Counted from the first letter of the stretch, positions 32,373-43,363 are shown. The stretch is 64,000 nucleotides of DNA from Bartonella sp. ML69XJBT (GCF_028618515.1 NZ_JAQITB010000002.1:91194-155193); one strand, 5' to 3'. Translations and numbers: made by a program. The notes: generated by a model from the letters alone, not told the origin.

Positions 32373-33680
32373 TTAATGAGCCTCATCCTTTTCGAGGTAT
32401 CCTCCTTTGCTCATGCTTGGGACAAAGAGCAGTGCAATGAAGGCAACGATCATGACACCGGTTATATAGAAATAAAACAGTGTTTCATGTCCCATATCTT
32501 TTAAACCAAGTGCGACATATTCAGCAGAGCCACCAAATAATGCATTCCCAATAGCGTGAGAGAGACTTACACCTAATGCTCGTACTGAAGTAGGGAACAT
32601 CGCTGATTTTACGACACCAGAGATGGATGTATACATACTCATAATACAAAGCATTCCAATAATGACGAATAAGGCAACCCATGCACTATGCGTGTTGCCG
32701 ATTATACTCAGCCCAGGAAACGTAGTGAGTGCTGAGAGTATACTCCAAATGATGAGTAAAGTTTTTGTGCCAATTTTATCAGCTAATATACCTGCTAGGG
32801 GTTGAAATAGAACAAAAACAAACAGGGCGGCAGTCATTATCGTTGTGGCAGTATGTTTATCAAATCCGGTTGTTGTGACGAGATATTTTTGCATATAAGT
32901 GGTGCAGGTGTAAAAGGTGAGGGATCCTCCTGATGCAAAGAGAGCAATGACTACAAAAGCTTTACTGTGTTTGGTAAAAAGCTCTCTAAGACTACCAGTA
33001 TGTTTTTTAGAGCGACTTTCTTTGGTGGTTGTTTCATGAAGCGAACGACGCAGATAAATGGCAACCAGTGCTCCACATCCACCGATAGCAAAAGGAATAC
33101 GCCAGCCCCATGATTTTAACTGATCTTCGTTAAGGTAAAGTGCTAAAATAAAGATAATAAAACTCGCGAGAAGCTGTCCCGTAATCAGTGTGCCTGATTG
33201 GAAAGAAGCAAAGAAGCCCCGATGTTTTTTTAGAGAAACTTCGCTCATATAAGTTGCTGCCGTGCCATATTCACCTCCCGCTGAAAGTCCTTGCATCATT
33301 CGGATTAAAAGCAGAAGGATTGCTGCTGTTATGCCAATGGTTTCGTAGGTAGGGAGTATGGCGATGAGGAAAGAACCACCACACATCATAAAAATAGATA
33401 TCAGCATTGAGTTTTTGCGTCCATAACGGTCAGCAATGAAGCCAAACATCCATGCCCCGATCGGGCGCATGAGAAAACCAATAAAAAAGACTCCTGCACT
33501 TTTTAACAGTTGTGTAACAACATCACCATCTGAGGGAAAAAATTGTGATGCGAAATAAATTGACGTAAATGAGTAAACGTAAAAATCATACCATTCTACG
33601 AGGTTGCCTGATGCACTAGCTATGATAGCAAAAATACGTTTTTTCCTATCATGAGATGCGAAAATTGTCTCATTTTCCAT
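32373..33680 (-). CDS. KgtP-like 2-oxoglutarate/H+ symporter, copy 1
   Basis: MFS permease of the metabolite:H+ symporter branch, 435 residues, twelve predicted membrane helices. It resembles E. coli KgtP throughout: [41 protein letters not shown] (family loop 2-3 motif), GLSAGGEYGTAATYMSEV, and FGGSAEYVALGLK near the C-terminus. The substrate is inferred as 2-oxoglutarate or a similar dicarboxylate. This copy is the most diverged in the middle (SGTLITGQ where the others have YTTLI or YATLI). It is the last of three tandem copies on the minus strand. Confidence 0.85.
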   Translation of the reverse strand: MENETIFASHDRKKRIFAIIASASGNLVEWYDFYVYSFTSIYFASQFFPSDGDVVTQLLKSAGVFFIGFLMRPIGAWMFGFIADRYGRKNSMLISIFMMCGGSFLIAILPTYETIGITAAILLLLIRMMQGLSAGGEYGTAATYMSEVSLKKHRGFFASFQSGTLITGQLLASFIIFILALYLNEDQLKSWGWRIPFAIGGCGALVAIYLRRSLHETTTKESRSKKHTGSLRELFTKHSKAFVVIALFASGGSLTFYTCTTYMQKYLVTTTGFDKHTATTIMTAALFVFVLFQPLAGILADKIGTKTLLIIWSILSALTTFPGLSIIGNTHSAWVALFVIIGMLCIMSMYTSISGVVKSAMFPTSVRALGVSLSHAIGNALFGGSAEYVALGLKDMGHETLFYFYITGVMIVAFIALLFVPSMSKGGYLEKDEAH

Positions 33681-34212
33681 GAAATGTTCCCCTTCTAGAT
33701 ATATAGTTTATTTTTTTAGTTAAGTTCGTTTTACGATTTGTATCATCAAAATGCAATTGTATCATACTAATTTTAATGAAAGCTGCTTGAGAGGGTATAT
33801 CTTGGTTATGATGATACCTTTTGAGAACTTTATTTTGTCGTAGGATAAAGTGCATCATATCGAACCTAAAGAGGGGAGGGCGTTGAAAAAGAAGTTCAAG
33901 CTGGATGAAATGTTGGTAAAAAGGGTGATTAAAGAGCTGTTTAAAAAATTGACGATATGAGGCTTGGAAAGTGCAGAAAAGTTATGTAACTTTTTATTAT
34001 TTCATCACTTAACAATTAAAGATATTTGATAAAATATGAACAAGTTTTTTAGAGATTTATTCGTCACCTTATAGATGAGAACAATATTTTTTTCTGTAAG
34101 GTAGACTACAAGAAGTAAATTATTTTATATTTTTGCTTCTTTTCTTCATTTTTTATAGTATTCATTTAAAAAAGCCCAAGTTTTTGGGCTTTTTTTTATG
34201 GTGTGTAAAAAA
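33681..34212. other. Spacer between kgtP copies 1 and 2
   Basis: About 530 bases with no gene. The first 120 or so bases upstream of copy 1 resemble the region upstream of copy 2 (shared TTAGTTAAG, ATTTGTA-CATCAAAAT), so the promoter region was duplicated with the gene. The far end holds the copy 2 terminator. Confidence 0.5.
34168..34195 (-). terminator. Terminator of kgtP copy 2
   Basis: Stem AAAAAAGCCCAA/TTGGGCTTTTTT with a GTTT loop, 17 bases beyond the copy 2 stop. The arms are identical to those after copies 1 and 3. Confidence 0.8.
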
Positions 34213-35520
34213 TTAATGGATTTCATCATCTTTAAGGTATCCTCCTTTATCTATATCTGGCATCAAGAGAATTGAGATAAGTGCAATGAGCATCATAGCG
34301 ATGATGTAAAAAGGGAAGACAGTTTCATATCCCATATTTTTTAACCCAAGTGCTACATATTCAGCAGAGCCACCAAACAGTGCATTACCAATGGCAAAAG
34401 CAAGTCCAACTCCTATTGCTCGGATTGAAGCAGGGAAAAGTTCTGCTTTTATGATACCAGCAATGGAGGTGTAGAGACTCATAATACACAGCATTCCGAT
34501 AATGATTAAGAGCGCAGCCCATGCATTATGGGCATTTTCAATCATTTTAAGTACAGGAATTGTGCAGATAATGGATAAGGCACTCCAACTAATAAGCAAA
34601 GTCCTTGTACCAATTTTATCAGCTAGAAAACCAACGAGAGGCTGGAGTAACACAAAAACAAAGAGTGCTGCCGTCATTATTGTTGTTGCAGTGTGTTTAT
34701 CAAAGCCGGTGGTGGTAATCAGATATTTCTGCATATAAGTGGTGTATGTGTAAAATGTGAGCGATCCTCCCGCTGTAAAGCCAATAACCAAAAAGAAAGC
34801 TTTTGTGTGGTTGCGTAAAAGCTCTTTAATACTACCAGCATGTTTATGAGAGCGACTTTCTTTTGTGGTTGTTTCATGAAGCGAACTACGCAGATACATT
34901 GCAACCATTGCTCCAAAGCCTCCAATGACAAAAGGAATACGCCAGCCCCATGCTTTTAACTGATCTTCAGTGAAGTAAAGGGCTAGAATAAATATAATAA
35001 AACTCGCAAGAAGCTGCCCAGTAATGAGAGTAGCGTATTGGAAAGACGCAAAGAGTCCACGGTGATTTTTAAGGGCAACTTCACTCATATAAGTTGCCGT
35101 TGTACCATATTCACCACCAACGGAAAGTCCTTGAAACATACGGATTAAAAGCAGAAGGTATGCGGCTGTTATTCCCAAGGTTTCGTAAGTGGGAAGTATC
35201 GCAATGAGGAATGAGCCACCACACATCATAAAAACAGAAATAAGCATTGAGCGTTTGCGTCCATAACGGTCAGCAATGAAACCAAATAGCCATGCTCCAA
35301 TCGGGCGCATAAGAAAGCCTATAAAAAAGATTGCTGCAGTTTTTAACAATTGTGTAACGGCATCATCATCTGCAGGAAAGAATTGCGAAGCAAAATAAAT
35401 CGATGTAAAAGAATAAACATAGAAATCATACCATTCTACAAGATTACCAGATGCACTAGATATGATCGCAAAGATACGTTTTCTCGTATCATGCGGTGCT
35501 GGAGTTGTGTTGCTTTTCAT
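34213..35520 (-). CDS. KgtP-like 2-oxoglutarate/H+ symporter, copy 2
   Basis: Second paralogue, also 435 residues, with the same membrane topology and motifs: [73 protein letters not shown]. It differs from its neighbours in the last two helices and C-terminal tail (DIDKGGYLKDDEIH). The equal length and shared flanks indicate tandem duplication. Separate terminators suggest independent expression. Confidence 0.85.
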   Translation of the reverse strand: MKSNTTPAPHDTRKRIFAIISSASGNLVEWYDFYVYSFTSIYFASQFFPADDDAVTQLLKTAAIFFIGFLMRPIGAWLFGFIADRYGRKRSMLISVFMMCGGSFLIAILPTYETLGITAAYLLLLIRMFQGLSVGGEYGTTATYMSEVALKNHRGLFASFQYATLITGQLLASFIIFILALYFTEDQLKAWGWRIPFVIGGFGAMVAMYLRSSLHETTTKESRSHKHAGSIKELLRNHTKAFFLVIGFTAGGSLTFYTYTTYMQKYLITTTGFDKHTATTIMTAALFVFVLLQPLVGFLADKIGTRTLLISWSALSIICTIPVLKMIENAHNAWAALLIIIGMLCIMSLYTSIAGIIKAELFPASIRAIGVGLAFAIGNALFGGSAEYVALGLKNMGYETVFPFYIIAMMLIALISILLMPDIDKGGYLKDDEIH

Positions 35521-36038
35521 GAAGTGTTCCCTTTATTAAATCTATCGTTTATTTTTTAGTTAAGGTTGCTAATAATTTGTACCATCAAAATTCAATGACA
35601 TAATAGTTATTTTTTATAAAAGCTGTTTAAAATAGTCTCTTGGACTTGTAGATTTGTGACATGCAGAGGGTAGAGTTGTAGTAAAATATGTGTTTATTTT
35701 ACACATATATTGCGATAATCCGCAATCTGTACCGTTTACGATGAAAAATACTGTTGCTGCTCATTTTTTTAAGCTTGCATTGTTGCAAAAAAGAGGACGA
35801 GTGCGTTTTCACGGGGAGAAGTCATTTTTAATAAAATTTTATCATTATTGATTAAAAGAGTGAATGTTTGTGAGATTTAGGGAAGTGTTTTTTGCATTTT
35901 GAATGCAATGTATTTAGTAGAAAAAAGACCTGTTTATGTATGATAAGGGGAAGATCAGAATGATTATCAATACTTTATTTTTATATTACGAATATAACAA
36001 AAAAGCCCAAAATATTGGGCTTTTTTAAACGTAAAAGT
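35521..36038. other. Spacer between kgtP copies 2 and 3
   Basis: About 520 AT-rich bases without a gene. It contains the presumed promoter of copy 2 next to its start and the terminator of copy 3 at the other end. The middle shows nothing recognisable. Confidence 0.5.
35999..36026 (-). terminator. Terminator of kgtP copy 3
   Basis: Stem AAAAAAGCCCAA/TTGGGCTTTTTT with an AATA loop, 12 bases beyond the copy 3 stop. Confidence 0.8.
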
Positions 36039-37346
36039 TTAATGAATATCATCTCCTTGAAGATATCCTGTTTTTCTGGCATCGGGCATCAAGATAACTG
36101 CGATAAATGCAATGACCATCATGCCGGTTATATAAAAATAGAAGATAGATTCATAGCCAATATCTTTTAAGCCGAGCGCTACAGCTTCAGCAGAGCCTCC
36201 AAACAGTGCATTAGCAATAGCATAAGAGAGCCCAACTCCCATGGCGCGTACTGAAGCGGGGAACATTTCCGCTTTGACGATACCAGAAATAGACGTATAA
36301 AAGCTCATAATGCATAGCATTCCGATAATGATTAAAAGAGCAATCCATGTATCGTTGGTATCAGCAATCATTTTAAGTCCAGGAATCGTGAAGATAATAG
36401 ATAAAGCACTCCACATGAGGAGTGAAATTTTTGTGCCTATTTTATCCGCTAAAAAGCCAAATGCAGGTTGAAGTAACATAAAAACGAAGAGTGCAGCAGT
36501 CATTATAGTTGTTGCTGTATGTTTATCAAATCCAGTAGTTGTGATCAGATATTTTTGCATATAAGTGGTGTATGTATAAAATGTCAGTGATCCTCCTGCT
36601 GTAAAGCCGATAACGAGAAAAAAAGCTTTTCTATGATTGCGTAAAAGCTCTGTAAGGCTACCAGCATTTTTTTGAGAGCGACTTTCTTCTGTGGTTGTTT
36701 CATGAAGTGAACGACGAAGATAAATGGCAACAATCGCTCCTAATCCACCAATTGCAAAAGGAATACGCCAGCCCCATGCTTTTAGTTGGTCTTCTGAGAG
36801 ATAAAGGGCCAGAACAAATATAACAAGGCTGGCTAAAAGTTGGCCACCAATAAGGGTGGTATATTGGAAAGAACTAAAGAATCCACGATGATTTTTTAAG
36901 GCAACTTCACTCATATAAGTTGCTGTTGTACCATATTCACCGCCAACCGAGAGTCCTTGAAGCATTCGAAGCAAAAGTAAAAGAACTGCTGCGGTCATTC
37001 CAATGGTTTCATAAGTAGGAAGTACGGCGATTAAGAACGAACCACCGCACATCATAAAAACAGAAATAAGCATTGAGCGCTTACGTCCATAACGGTCAGC
37101 AATAAATCCAAAAAGCCAACCGCCAATTGGGCGCATAAGAAAACCAATGGCAAATACACCTGCGGCTTTTAAAAGTTGTGCAACAACATTGCCATCTGAG
37201 GGAAAGAATTGTGATGCAAAGTAAATCGATGTAAAAGAATAAACATAAAAATCATACCATTCAACTAGATTACCTGATGCACTGGATACGATAGCAAAGA
37301 TACGTCTTCTCGTATCATGCGGTGCTAGAGTTGTTTCATTCTCCAT
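36039..37346 (-). CDS. KgtP-like 2-oxoglutarate/H+ symporter, copy 3
   Basis: Third paralogue, 435 residues. It looks closest to E. coli KgtP among the three by eye ([80 protein letters not shown]). It is probably the ancestral copy, but this needs a tree. Its upstream region differs from the shared one of copies 1 and 2 and is divergent from thyA. Confidence 0.85.
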   Translation of the reverse strand: MENETTLAPHDTRRRIFAIVSSASGNLVEWYDFYVYSFTSIYFASQFFPSDGNVVAQLLKAAGVFAIGFLMRPIGGWLFGFIADRYGRKRSMLISVFMMCGGSFLIAVLPTYETIGMTAAVLLLLLRMLQGLSVGGEYGTTATYMSEVALKNHRGFFSSFQYTTLIGGQLLASLVIFVLALYLSEDQLKAWGWRIPFAIGGLGAIVAIYLRRSLHETTTEESRSQKNAGSLTELLRNHRKAFFLVIGFTAGGSLTFYTYTTYMQKYLITTTGFDKHTATTIMTAALFVFMLLQPAFGFLADKIGTKISLLMWSALSIIFTIPGLKMIADTNDTWIALLIIIGMLCIMSFYTSISGIVKAEMFPASVRAMGVGLSYAIANALFGGSAEAVALGLKDIGYESIFYFYITGMMVIAFIAVILMPDARKTGYLQGDDIH

Positions 37347-37562
37347 AAGTCTATCCCTTTAATTTGTGTCCATGTGTGTTGATTACCCCTGTATTTATTC
37401 CCCAAAGAATTGTCTATAGTATTTTGTCTTTTGCGTCAAAAGTTTAATCTGATCATGGTAATTTCTTGTGCAAGATGTTGGAGAAGAGAAATTTAAATTG
37501 TATTTTTATAAATTTTACAGTTTCTATTTTCTATAATTAAGAGAATCGTCCATAATATCTAT

Positions 37563-38357
37563 ATGAAAACCTACCTTGATCTTTTATCTCATGTTTTAAA
37601 TCATGGCATTGATCGTACTGATCGAACTGGTGTTGGAACGCGATCGGTTTTTGGCTATCAGATGCGGTTTGATTTACAGGCTGGATTCCCATTGTTAACA
37701 ACGAAAAAGCTGCATTTGCGTTCAATTATTTATGAACTTTTATGGTTTCTCAAAGGTGATACAAATATCGCGTGGTTGAAGAAACATGGTGTATCGATTT
37801 GGGATGAATGGGCTGATGAGAAAGGGAATCTTGGTCCTATTTATGGTTATCAATGGCGTTCTTGGCCTGCTCCTGATGGAAGACATATCGATCAAATAAG
37901 GAATCTTTTGACTATGATTAAAAGAACCCCTGATTCTCGTCGTTTAATTGTATCGGCGTGGAACCCAGCATTGATAGAAGAGATGGCTCTTCCGCCATGT
38001 CATTGTCTTTTTCAATTTTACGTCGCTGATGGCAAATTATCTTGTCAACTTTATCAACGTTCAGCGGATATTTTTTTAGGTGTTCCATTCAATATTGCTT
38101 CTTATGCGTTGTTAACAATGATGGTTGCGCAAGTCAGTGGGCTTAAAGTAGGTGATTTTATTCATACCCTTGGTGATGCGCATCTTTATTCTAATCATTT
38201 CGAACAGGCAAAATATCAGTTGTCTCGTAACCCAAATGCTTTGCCGTTTATGCGTATAAATTCAGAGGTAACAGATCTTTTTTCTTTTCAATTTGAGGAT
38301 TTTGAATTGCTTAATTATGAAGCACAACCACATATTAAAGCTCCGGTGGCAGTATGA
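37563..38357 (+). CDS. thyA: Thymidylate synthase ThyA
   Basis: Makes dTMP from dUMP with methylene-tetrahydrofolate. The 264 residues include the Arg loop [13 protein letters not shown] near residue 20. The catalytic cysteine lies in [13 protein letters not shown] near residue 146, and the dUMP-binding [18 protein letters not shown] near residue 165. The stop overlaps the folA start (ATGA), so ThyA and DHFR are coupled, which fits because ThyA consumes the cofactor that DHFR regenerates. Confidence 0.96.
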   Translation: MKTYLDLLSHVLNHGIDRTDRTGVGTRSVFGYQMRFDLQAGFPLLTTKKLHLRSIIYELLWFLKGDTNIAWLKKHGVSIWDEWADEKGNLGPIYGYQWRSWPAPDGRHIDQIRNLLTMIKRTPDSRRLIVSAWNPALIEEMALPPCHCLFQFYVADGKLSCQLYQRSADIFLGVPFNIASYALLTMMVAQVSGLKVGDFIHTLGDAHLYSNHFEQAKYQLSRNPNALPFMRINSEVTDLFSFQFEDFELLNYEAQPHIKAPVAV

Positions 38358-38863
38358 CTCTTCCCATTTGTCTCATTGCAGCTGTTGCAGAAAATGGTGT
38401 GATCGGTCGTGAAGGGGCTATGCCTTGGAAGCTGTCGACAGATTTACAACGCTTTAAGGCTTTGACTTTCGGTAAACCCATTATTATGGGACGAAAAACT
38501 TGGGATTCTCTAGGGCGTCCTTTGCCAGGGCGGACAAATATCGTTATTACGCGCAATGGCACATGGAGAGCTGAAGGCGCTGTTATTGTTCATTCTTTGT
38601 CTCAAGCTTGTTCTGTTGCAAAAAGGATTGCATCGCAAAATGATGCAGATGCAATTTTTATTATTGGTGGCGGTGAAATTTTTCAACAAGGGTTGCATAT
38701 TGCCGATAAAATATTTCTTACAGAAGTTCTAGCCTCCATTAAAGGTGATAGTTTTTTTCCTGTTTTCGATAAAGAAAAGTGGACTCTTGTGCAAACACAA
38801 TATATTCCAGAAGGAGATAAAGACAGTCATCCGACACGGTTTGTAGTTTATGAGCGGAAATAA
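38354..38863 (+). CDS. folA: Dihydrofolate reductase
   Basis: Reduces dihydrofolate with NADPH. The 169-residue protein has the DHFR N-terminus [21 protein letters not shown], the NADPH motif [18 protein letters not shown] near residue 45, and [11 protein letters not shown] near residue 98. It is translationally coupled to thyA. Confidence 0.95.
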   Translation: MTLPICLIAAVAENGVIGREGAMPWKLSTDLQRFKALTFGKPIIMGRKTWDSLGRPLPGRTNIVITRNGTWRAEGAVIVHSLSQACSVAKRIASQNDADAIFIIGGGEIFQQGLHIADKIFLTEVLASIKGDSFFPVFDKEKWTLVQTQYIPEGDKDSHPTRFVVYERK

Positions 38864-38981
38864 CTGTTTATAATGAAGTGGAAAGAGCATATCTGTTACA
38901 TTGTAATCAGATAAGAAGAGCTCTATAAGATCAAGTGAATGGTTGGTATTTGATGAATGGTAGTCAGTTAAAGAGGTGATG

Positions 38982-40127
38982 ATGCCCTGGACAAATCAAA
39001 ATGGTGGCGGCCCGTGGAGCAGCGATAAAAATAAACTCGGTGGTGACAAAAAAACATCTGCTAAGAACATTTTTGGTTCTGGTGGCGGTAGCGGTGGGAG
39101 CAATGGTTCCAATCTTGATGATCTTTTGCGTAAAGGGCAAGACCAATTTCAACAGGTTGGAAGAGGTGGGCTATTTGTCTTATTGCTTCTTCTTGCTGTG
39201 TTTTTTTGTTTATATCAGTCTCTTTATATTGTTCAGCAAAATGAACAAGCGGTGGAGTTGCGTTTTGGTGTACCTAAGGCAGAAATTATCGGTGATGGTT
39301 TGCATTTTCATTTTTGGCCAATTGAGACTTATATGAAAGTGCCTTTGACGGAAAAAACAATTGCAATTGGTGGTCAATCTGGTCAGGCACAACAAAGTGA
39401 AGGTTTGATGCTTTCGAGTGATCAGAATATTGTTAATGTCAATTTCTCTGTTTACTATCGGATTTCACGTCCGGGGCAATTTCTCTTCAATGTGAATGAT
39501 CAAGAAGGAACAGTTCGTCAAGTTGCTGAGAGTGCAATGCGTGAGGTTATTGGCTCAAGACCTGTTGATGATGTTTTACGAGATAAAAAAGAAGAAGTTG
39601 CCAATGACGTGAGAAAAATTATCCAATTGACTGTAGATAAGTATCAACTTGGTGTTGAAATAAGTCGTGTGTCAATCAGTGAAGCTGCTCCTCCTACAAA
39701 GGTTGCAGCGGCGTTTAATTCTGTCCAGCAGGCAGAGCAGGAACGTGGGCGAATGATTGAGGAAGGAAATCGTGTGCGTTTTACTAAAATTGGTTTAGCA
39801 AATGGTGAGGCTTCACGCACACGGGAAATTGCAAAGGGTGAAAAGGCACAAATGGTTGAAGAAGCAAGAGGGCGTGCTGAGCGTTTTCAGGCTATAGCAC
39901 GTGAGGCGGCAATTTCACCAGAGGCTACGCGTTATCGTCTTTATATGGAAACGATGGGGCGTATTCTTTCTTCACCTCATAAGTTGATTCTTGATCAAAT
40001 GAATTCTCCAGCGGTGCCTTATCTTCCTCTGAATGAATTGCTACGCAGCAATTCATCAGAAAACGCGAAAAAAACATCAGCGCGTTCGGCATCGTTTTTG
40101 GATTCTCGCATTTCTGGAGGACGCTAA
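38982..40127 (+). CDS. hflK: FtsH protease modulator HflK
   Basis: SPFH/band 7 membrane protein that forms a cage with HflC around the FtsH protease. It has a glycine-rich N-terminal cytoplasmic part (MPWTNQNGGGPW...GSGGGSGGSNGS) and one membrane segment (residues about 65-85). A band 7 domain follows (YIVQQNEQAVELRFG onward), then a coiled-coil with many Ala, Glu and Arg. ATG 38982 is 6 bases after AAAGAGG; ATG 38979 is an alternative. The stop overlaps hflC. Confidence 0.93.
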   Translation: MPWTNQNGGGPWSSDKNKLGGDKKTSAKNIFGSGGGSGGSNGSNLDDLLRKGQDQFQQVGRGGLFVLLLLLAVFFCLYQSLYIVQQNEQAVELRFGVPKAEIIGDGLHFHFWPIETYMKVPLTEKTIAIGGQSGQAQQSEGLMLSSDQNIVNVNFSVYYRISRPGQFLFNVNDQEGTVRQVAESAMREVIGSRPVDDVLRDKKEEVANDVRKIIQLTVDKYQLGVEISRVSISEAAPPTKVAAAFNSVQQAEQERGRMIEEGNRVRFTKIGLANGEASRTREIAKGEKAQMVEEARGRAERFQAIAREAAISPEATRYRLYMETMGRILSSPHKLILDQMNSPAVPYLPLNELLRSNSSENAKKTSARSASFLDSRISGGR

Positions 40128-41065
40128 TGATGCGGCAGTCTCGTTTTTTCTTTATATTTGGTCCCATCGTGCTTCTTTTGATGATTTTGTGGATGTCTGT
40201 TTTTATTGTTTATCCTCGTCAACAAGTGGCAATTAAACGTTTTGGGCAAATTGTTAAGGTAGAATCTAATCCTGGAATTTATTTTAAGGCGCCCTTTGTG
40301 GATAAGATGATCGTTGTTGATAATCGATTATTGCGTTACGATGTTCCTACACAATCTGTGCAGGTCCGAGGTGGTGCTTATTATGAAGTGGATGCATTCT
40401 TTATTTATCGTATTACAGATCCTAAGTTGTTTTTACAGCGTATTGCGTCAGGACGTCCGCAGATTGCTGCGCGTGAAAATCTTGCACCGCGTTTTATTGA
40501 CGCTTTGCGTGCTGTTTATGGTAAACGAGAGTTTAAGGCAGCTTTATCCGATGAACGAGGAGCAATGATGGCCGAAGTACAACGGCAGTTTTCTGTAGAT
40601 GCAGGCTCATTGGGCATTACTATTCTCGATGTGCGTATTCGCAAAACTGATTTAACGGATGCTGTTTCAGAAGATGTCTATCGGCAAATGGCGGCTGAAC
40701 GTGAGGCGGCAGCAGAAAATATTCGTGCTCGGGGGCAGCAGGAGAGAGACCGTATTGTGGCCGAGGCTAATCGTGAATATGAAGAGATCGTTGCAGCTGC
40801 TAAACGTGATGCTGAAATTACTCGCGGTGAAGGGCAAGCTGAGAGTATTCGCCTTTTATTGACTGCTAGGGAAGTCAATCCATCCTTTTACGATTTTTGG
40901 TTGGCGATGGAACAGTATAAAAACTTAGAGCGTATACCGATGGTGGTTTCACCAAATGAGAGTTTCTTTTTGTATTTCCACAATCCGTTGCAGGAAAAGA
41001 GAAAATTTTCATCAAACATGAATACTGGCTTGAATAAAACTGATCCAAAAATCGGAGGAGAGTAG
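40127..41065 (+). CDS. hflC: FtsH protease modulator HflC
   Basis: Partner of HflK. The 312-residue protein has an N-terminal membrane anchor (FIFGPIVLLLMILWMSVFIV), the band 7 domain with VYPRQQVAIKRFGQIV, and the helical stretch YRQMAAEREAAAENIRARGQ typical of HflC. The C-terminal tail is basic and short. It overlaps hflK by one base, and degP follows 153 bases later. Confidence 0.93.
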   Translation: MMRQSRFFFIFGPIVLLLMILWMSVFIVYPRQQVAIKRFGQIVKVESNPGIYFKAPFVDKMIVVDNRLLRYDVPTQSVQVRGGAYYEVDAFFIYRITDPKLFLQRIASGRPQIAARENLAPRFIDALRAVYGKREFKAALSDERGAMMAEVQRQFSVDAGSLGITILDVRIRKTDLTDAVSEDVYRQMAAEREAAAENIRARGQQERDRIVAEANREYEEIVAAAKRDAEITRGEGQAESIRLLLTAREVNPSFYDFWLAMEQYKNLERIPMVVSPNESFFLYFHNPLQEKRKFSSNMNTGLNKTDPKIGGE

Positions 41066-41218
41066 AAGCAACGAGGGATTGTAAACTTGTGCTTTTGCAT
41101 GGGAAATGTGATCTGTTGTTGTTTTCTTTTCTGATGCAAGTGGTAAAGTATTGAGCCATAATGGTTTTGCATAGATAAATTGAGTGAGGCTCTTGTAGCA
41201 TTTTGTTAAAGGCATGTT

Positions 41219-42736
41219 ATGGGTAGAAGTGTCGTAGATAAAAATACGTCTTTGAAGTTTTTTGTCACAAGAGTTGTTATCTGTGTGGTTTTGTTTTTAT
41301 CAGGATCAATCAGTTTATGTTGGGGAACGCAAACAAAAGAGACACTGCTTTCCGTTCCTGATTTGGCTGCAGAGCTTTTGGAGACCGTTGTTAATATTTC
41401 CACAGCACAGACCGTTGAGGGTACTGAACAAGACGAGAATAGTCCGGTGCCTGTTATCCCAAAAGATTCATTATTACAAGAATATTTTGATGATTTTTTT
41501 GCACCTAAAGATGATCAAAAAGATAGTCAGTTTCAAAAGGTACGCTCTTTGGGTTCTGGTTTTGTAATTGATGCGCAAAGAGGGCTTATTGTTACAAATT
41601 ATCACGTTATTGTTGATGCTGATGATATTGAAGTGAATTTTACGGATGGTGCAAAACTAAAAGCAAAATTGCTTGGAAAGGATAGCAAGACTGATTTAGC
41701 GTTGCTGCAAGTGGATGCAAAAAGTAGAAAGTTAAAAGCTGTCCGTTTTGGTGACTCAGAAAAGGCGCGTATTGGTGATTGGGTTATGGCTATTGGTAAC
41801 CCTTATGGTTTTGGTGGAAGTGTGACGGTTGGCATTATTTCTGCACGTAATCGTGATCTTAATGCTGGACCTTATGATAATTTTATTCAGACTGATGCAG
41901 CGATTAATCGAGGCAATTCTGGCGGTCCTTTATTTGATAGAAGCGGTAAGGTCATTGGCATTAATACAGCAATTGTTTCACCTTCTGGAGGATCTATAGG
42001 TATCGGTTTTGCTATACCATCGGATATGGCTCTTTCTGTTATTAATCAGTTGCGTGATTTGGGAGAAATAAGACGTGGTTGGTTAGCTATACGTATTCAA
42101 CCGGTGACAGAAGATATTGCCAAAAATCTGAAGCTAGACAATGCTGTGGGAGCATTGGTTGCTGGTAAGATAGAACAGGCGGATGTGGATAATAGTCAAT
42201 TACAGACTGGAGATGTTATTCTTTCTTTTGGAGATACGCAAATTAAGCATGCGCGTGATTTACCCCGTTTAGTAGCGGAAAGTTCAGAGGGAAAAGTGGT
42301 GGATGTTACTGTTTTGCGAAATGGGCAGAAAAAAACAGTAAAAGTTAAGCTTGGACGTTTGATTGAGACAGATGCAAATGAGGGTTCACAAGAAGAATCC
42401 GATAATGAAAAAGGTGATACTGTATCAGAAAACGTGACAATGCAATTTATGGGAATGACATTATCTGAGCTTACAGCGGATTTGCGTCAATATTATTCCA
42501 TTACGAATAAACTGCGGGGATTGGTGGTGACATCTGTTGTAAAAAATAGTGCGGCGGATAAAAAGCGTATTCGTATAGGGGAAGTGATTGTTGATATTAA
42601 TCAAAGTTCTGTCACAACGATTGATGAGGCTAAAAAACGTATTCATAAATTACGTGAAGCTGGACGCAAAAATGCTCTTCTCATCGTTGCTCGTCCTGAT
42701 GGAGAATTACGGTTCGTAACGGTTCCAATGGATTGA
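41219..42736 (+). CDS. degP: Periplasmic serine protease DegP/HtrA
   Basis: Periplasmic quality-control protease. The 505-residue protein has a signal peptide (FFVTRVVICVVLFLSGSISLCWG) and a trypsin-like domain with the triad His in TNYHVIVDADD, Asp in SKTDLALLQV and Ser in NRGNSGGPLFD. Two PDZ domains follow (about residues 285-375 and 410-500). Downstream of hflKC, as in other alphaproteobacteria, it links membrane and envelope proteolysis. Confidence 0.94.
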   Translation: MGRSVVDKNTSLKFFVTRVVICVVLFLSGSISLCWGTQTKETLLSVPDLAAELLETVVNISTAQTVEGTEQDENSPVPVIPKDSLLQEYFDDFFAPKDDQKDSQFQKVRSLGSGFVIDAQRGLIVTNYHVIVDADDIEVNFTDGAKLKAKLLGKDSKTDLALLQVDAKSRKLKAVRFGDSEKARIGDWVMAIGNPYGFGGSVTVGIISARNRDLNAGPYDNFIQTDAAINRGNSGGPLFDRSGKVIGINTAIVSPSGGSIGIGFAIPSDMALSVINQLRDLGEIRRGWLAIRIQPVTEDIAKNLKLDNAVGALVAGKIEQADVDNSQLQTGDVILSFGDTQIKHARDLPRLVAESSEGKVVDVTVLRNGQKKTVKVKLGRLIETDANEGSQEESDNEKGDTVSENVTMQFMGMTLSELTADLRQYYSITNKLRGLVVTSVVKNSAADKKRIRIGEVIVDINQSSVTTIDEAKKRIHKLREAGRKNALLIVARPDGELRFVTVPMD

Positions 42737-43363
42737 TGTTGAGAGGATTGATATTTTAGAAATTCATTTTTGAGATGTTTGTTTAAGCATTCGTGTTTTT
42801 TATCGCTCTCACAGTATGCGGGAGTTGGTATTTTTCCCTTCAGTTTTTAAATATTCCTGATGTAGAAGGATTCATATCAGAACTCTTCATTTGTGGATGT
42901 TGCCTATCTTGGTTTTGAGGTTAATGGAAAAAACAGCTGCGGGAAAAATGAAAGTGTAAAAGCAGATAATCTGCTGGGTGTTTATTACGATCAGAATATT
43001 ATCTCTTTTGTATAAAAAATAAAACTTTTTGATTGTATAGGTTAAGTTCAATATTGTTTTTTCTTACTCTTTGTAAGGAGCGTGTTTTTATGGCGAACAG
43101 TGTGAAAGAGCTCCTATGCTGTATTTTGTTATTGAATGATAATAAGAAGAAACAAAGTTTAAGTTTTTTTATTGTTATTGTTTTATTTTTTTAGTTTTGC
43201 AAAGAAAGTAGAATTATTAGAGGCGCGTCTTTGCACTTCCTATAGAGATTTTTATATATTTCGTTTGAGGAGTTCATTTTATAATAGTCTAGATGAAATG
43301 CTATGCCTTTGGGGGACGTATGTTGAAAAGAGTTTTGATTGATGGATAGAGGAATTTCCATTC
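42737..43363. other. 627-base space between degP and miaA
   Basis: AT-rich, with no conserved gene. It contains one short frame with a good AAGGAG site (43090-43194, described separately). I saw no tRNA and no clear terminator. Confidence 0.5.
43090..43194 (+). CDS. Possible small membrane protein
   Basis: A 34-residue frame starts with MANSVKELLC, nine bases after AAGGAG, and ends in a hydrophobic run (SFFIVIVLFF). Such a short frame can be chance. The ribosome site and the single hydrophobic helix are the only support, and no homologue is known to me. Confidence 0.2.
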   Translation: MANSVKELLCCILLLNDNKKKQSLSFFIVIVLFF

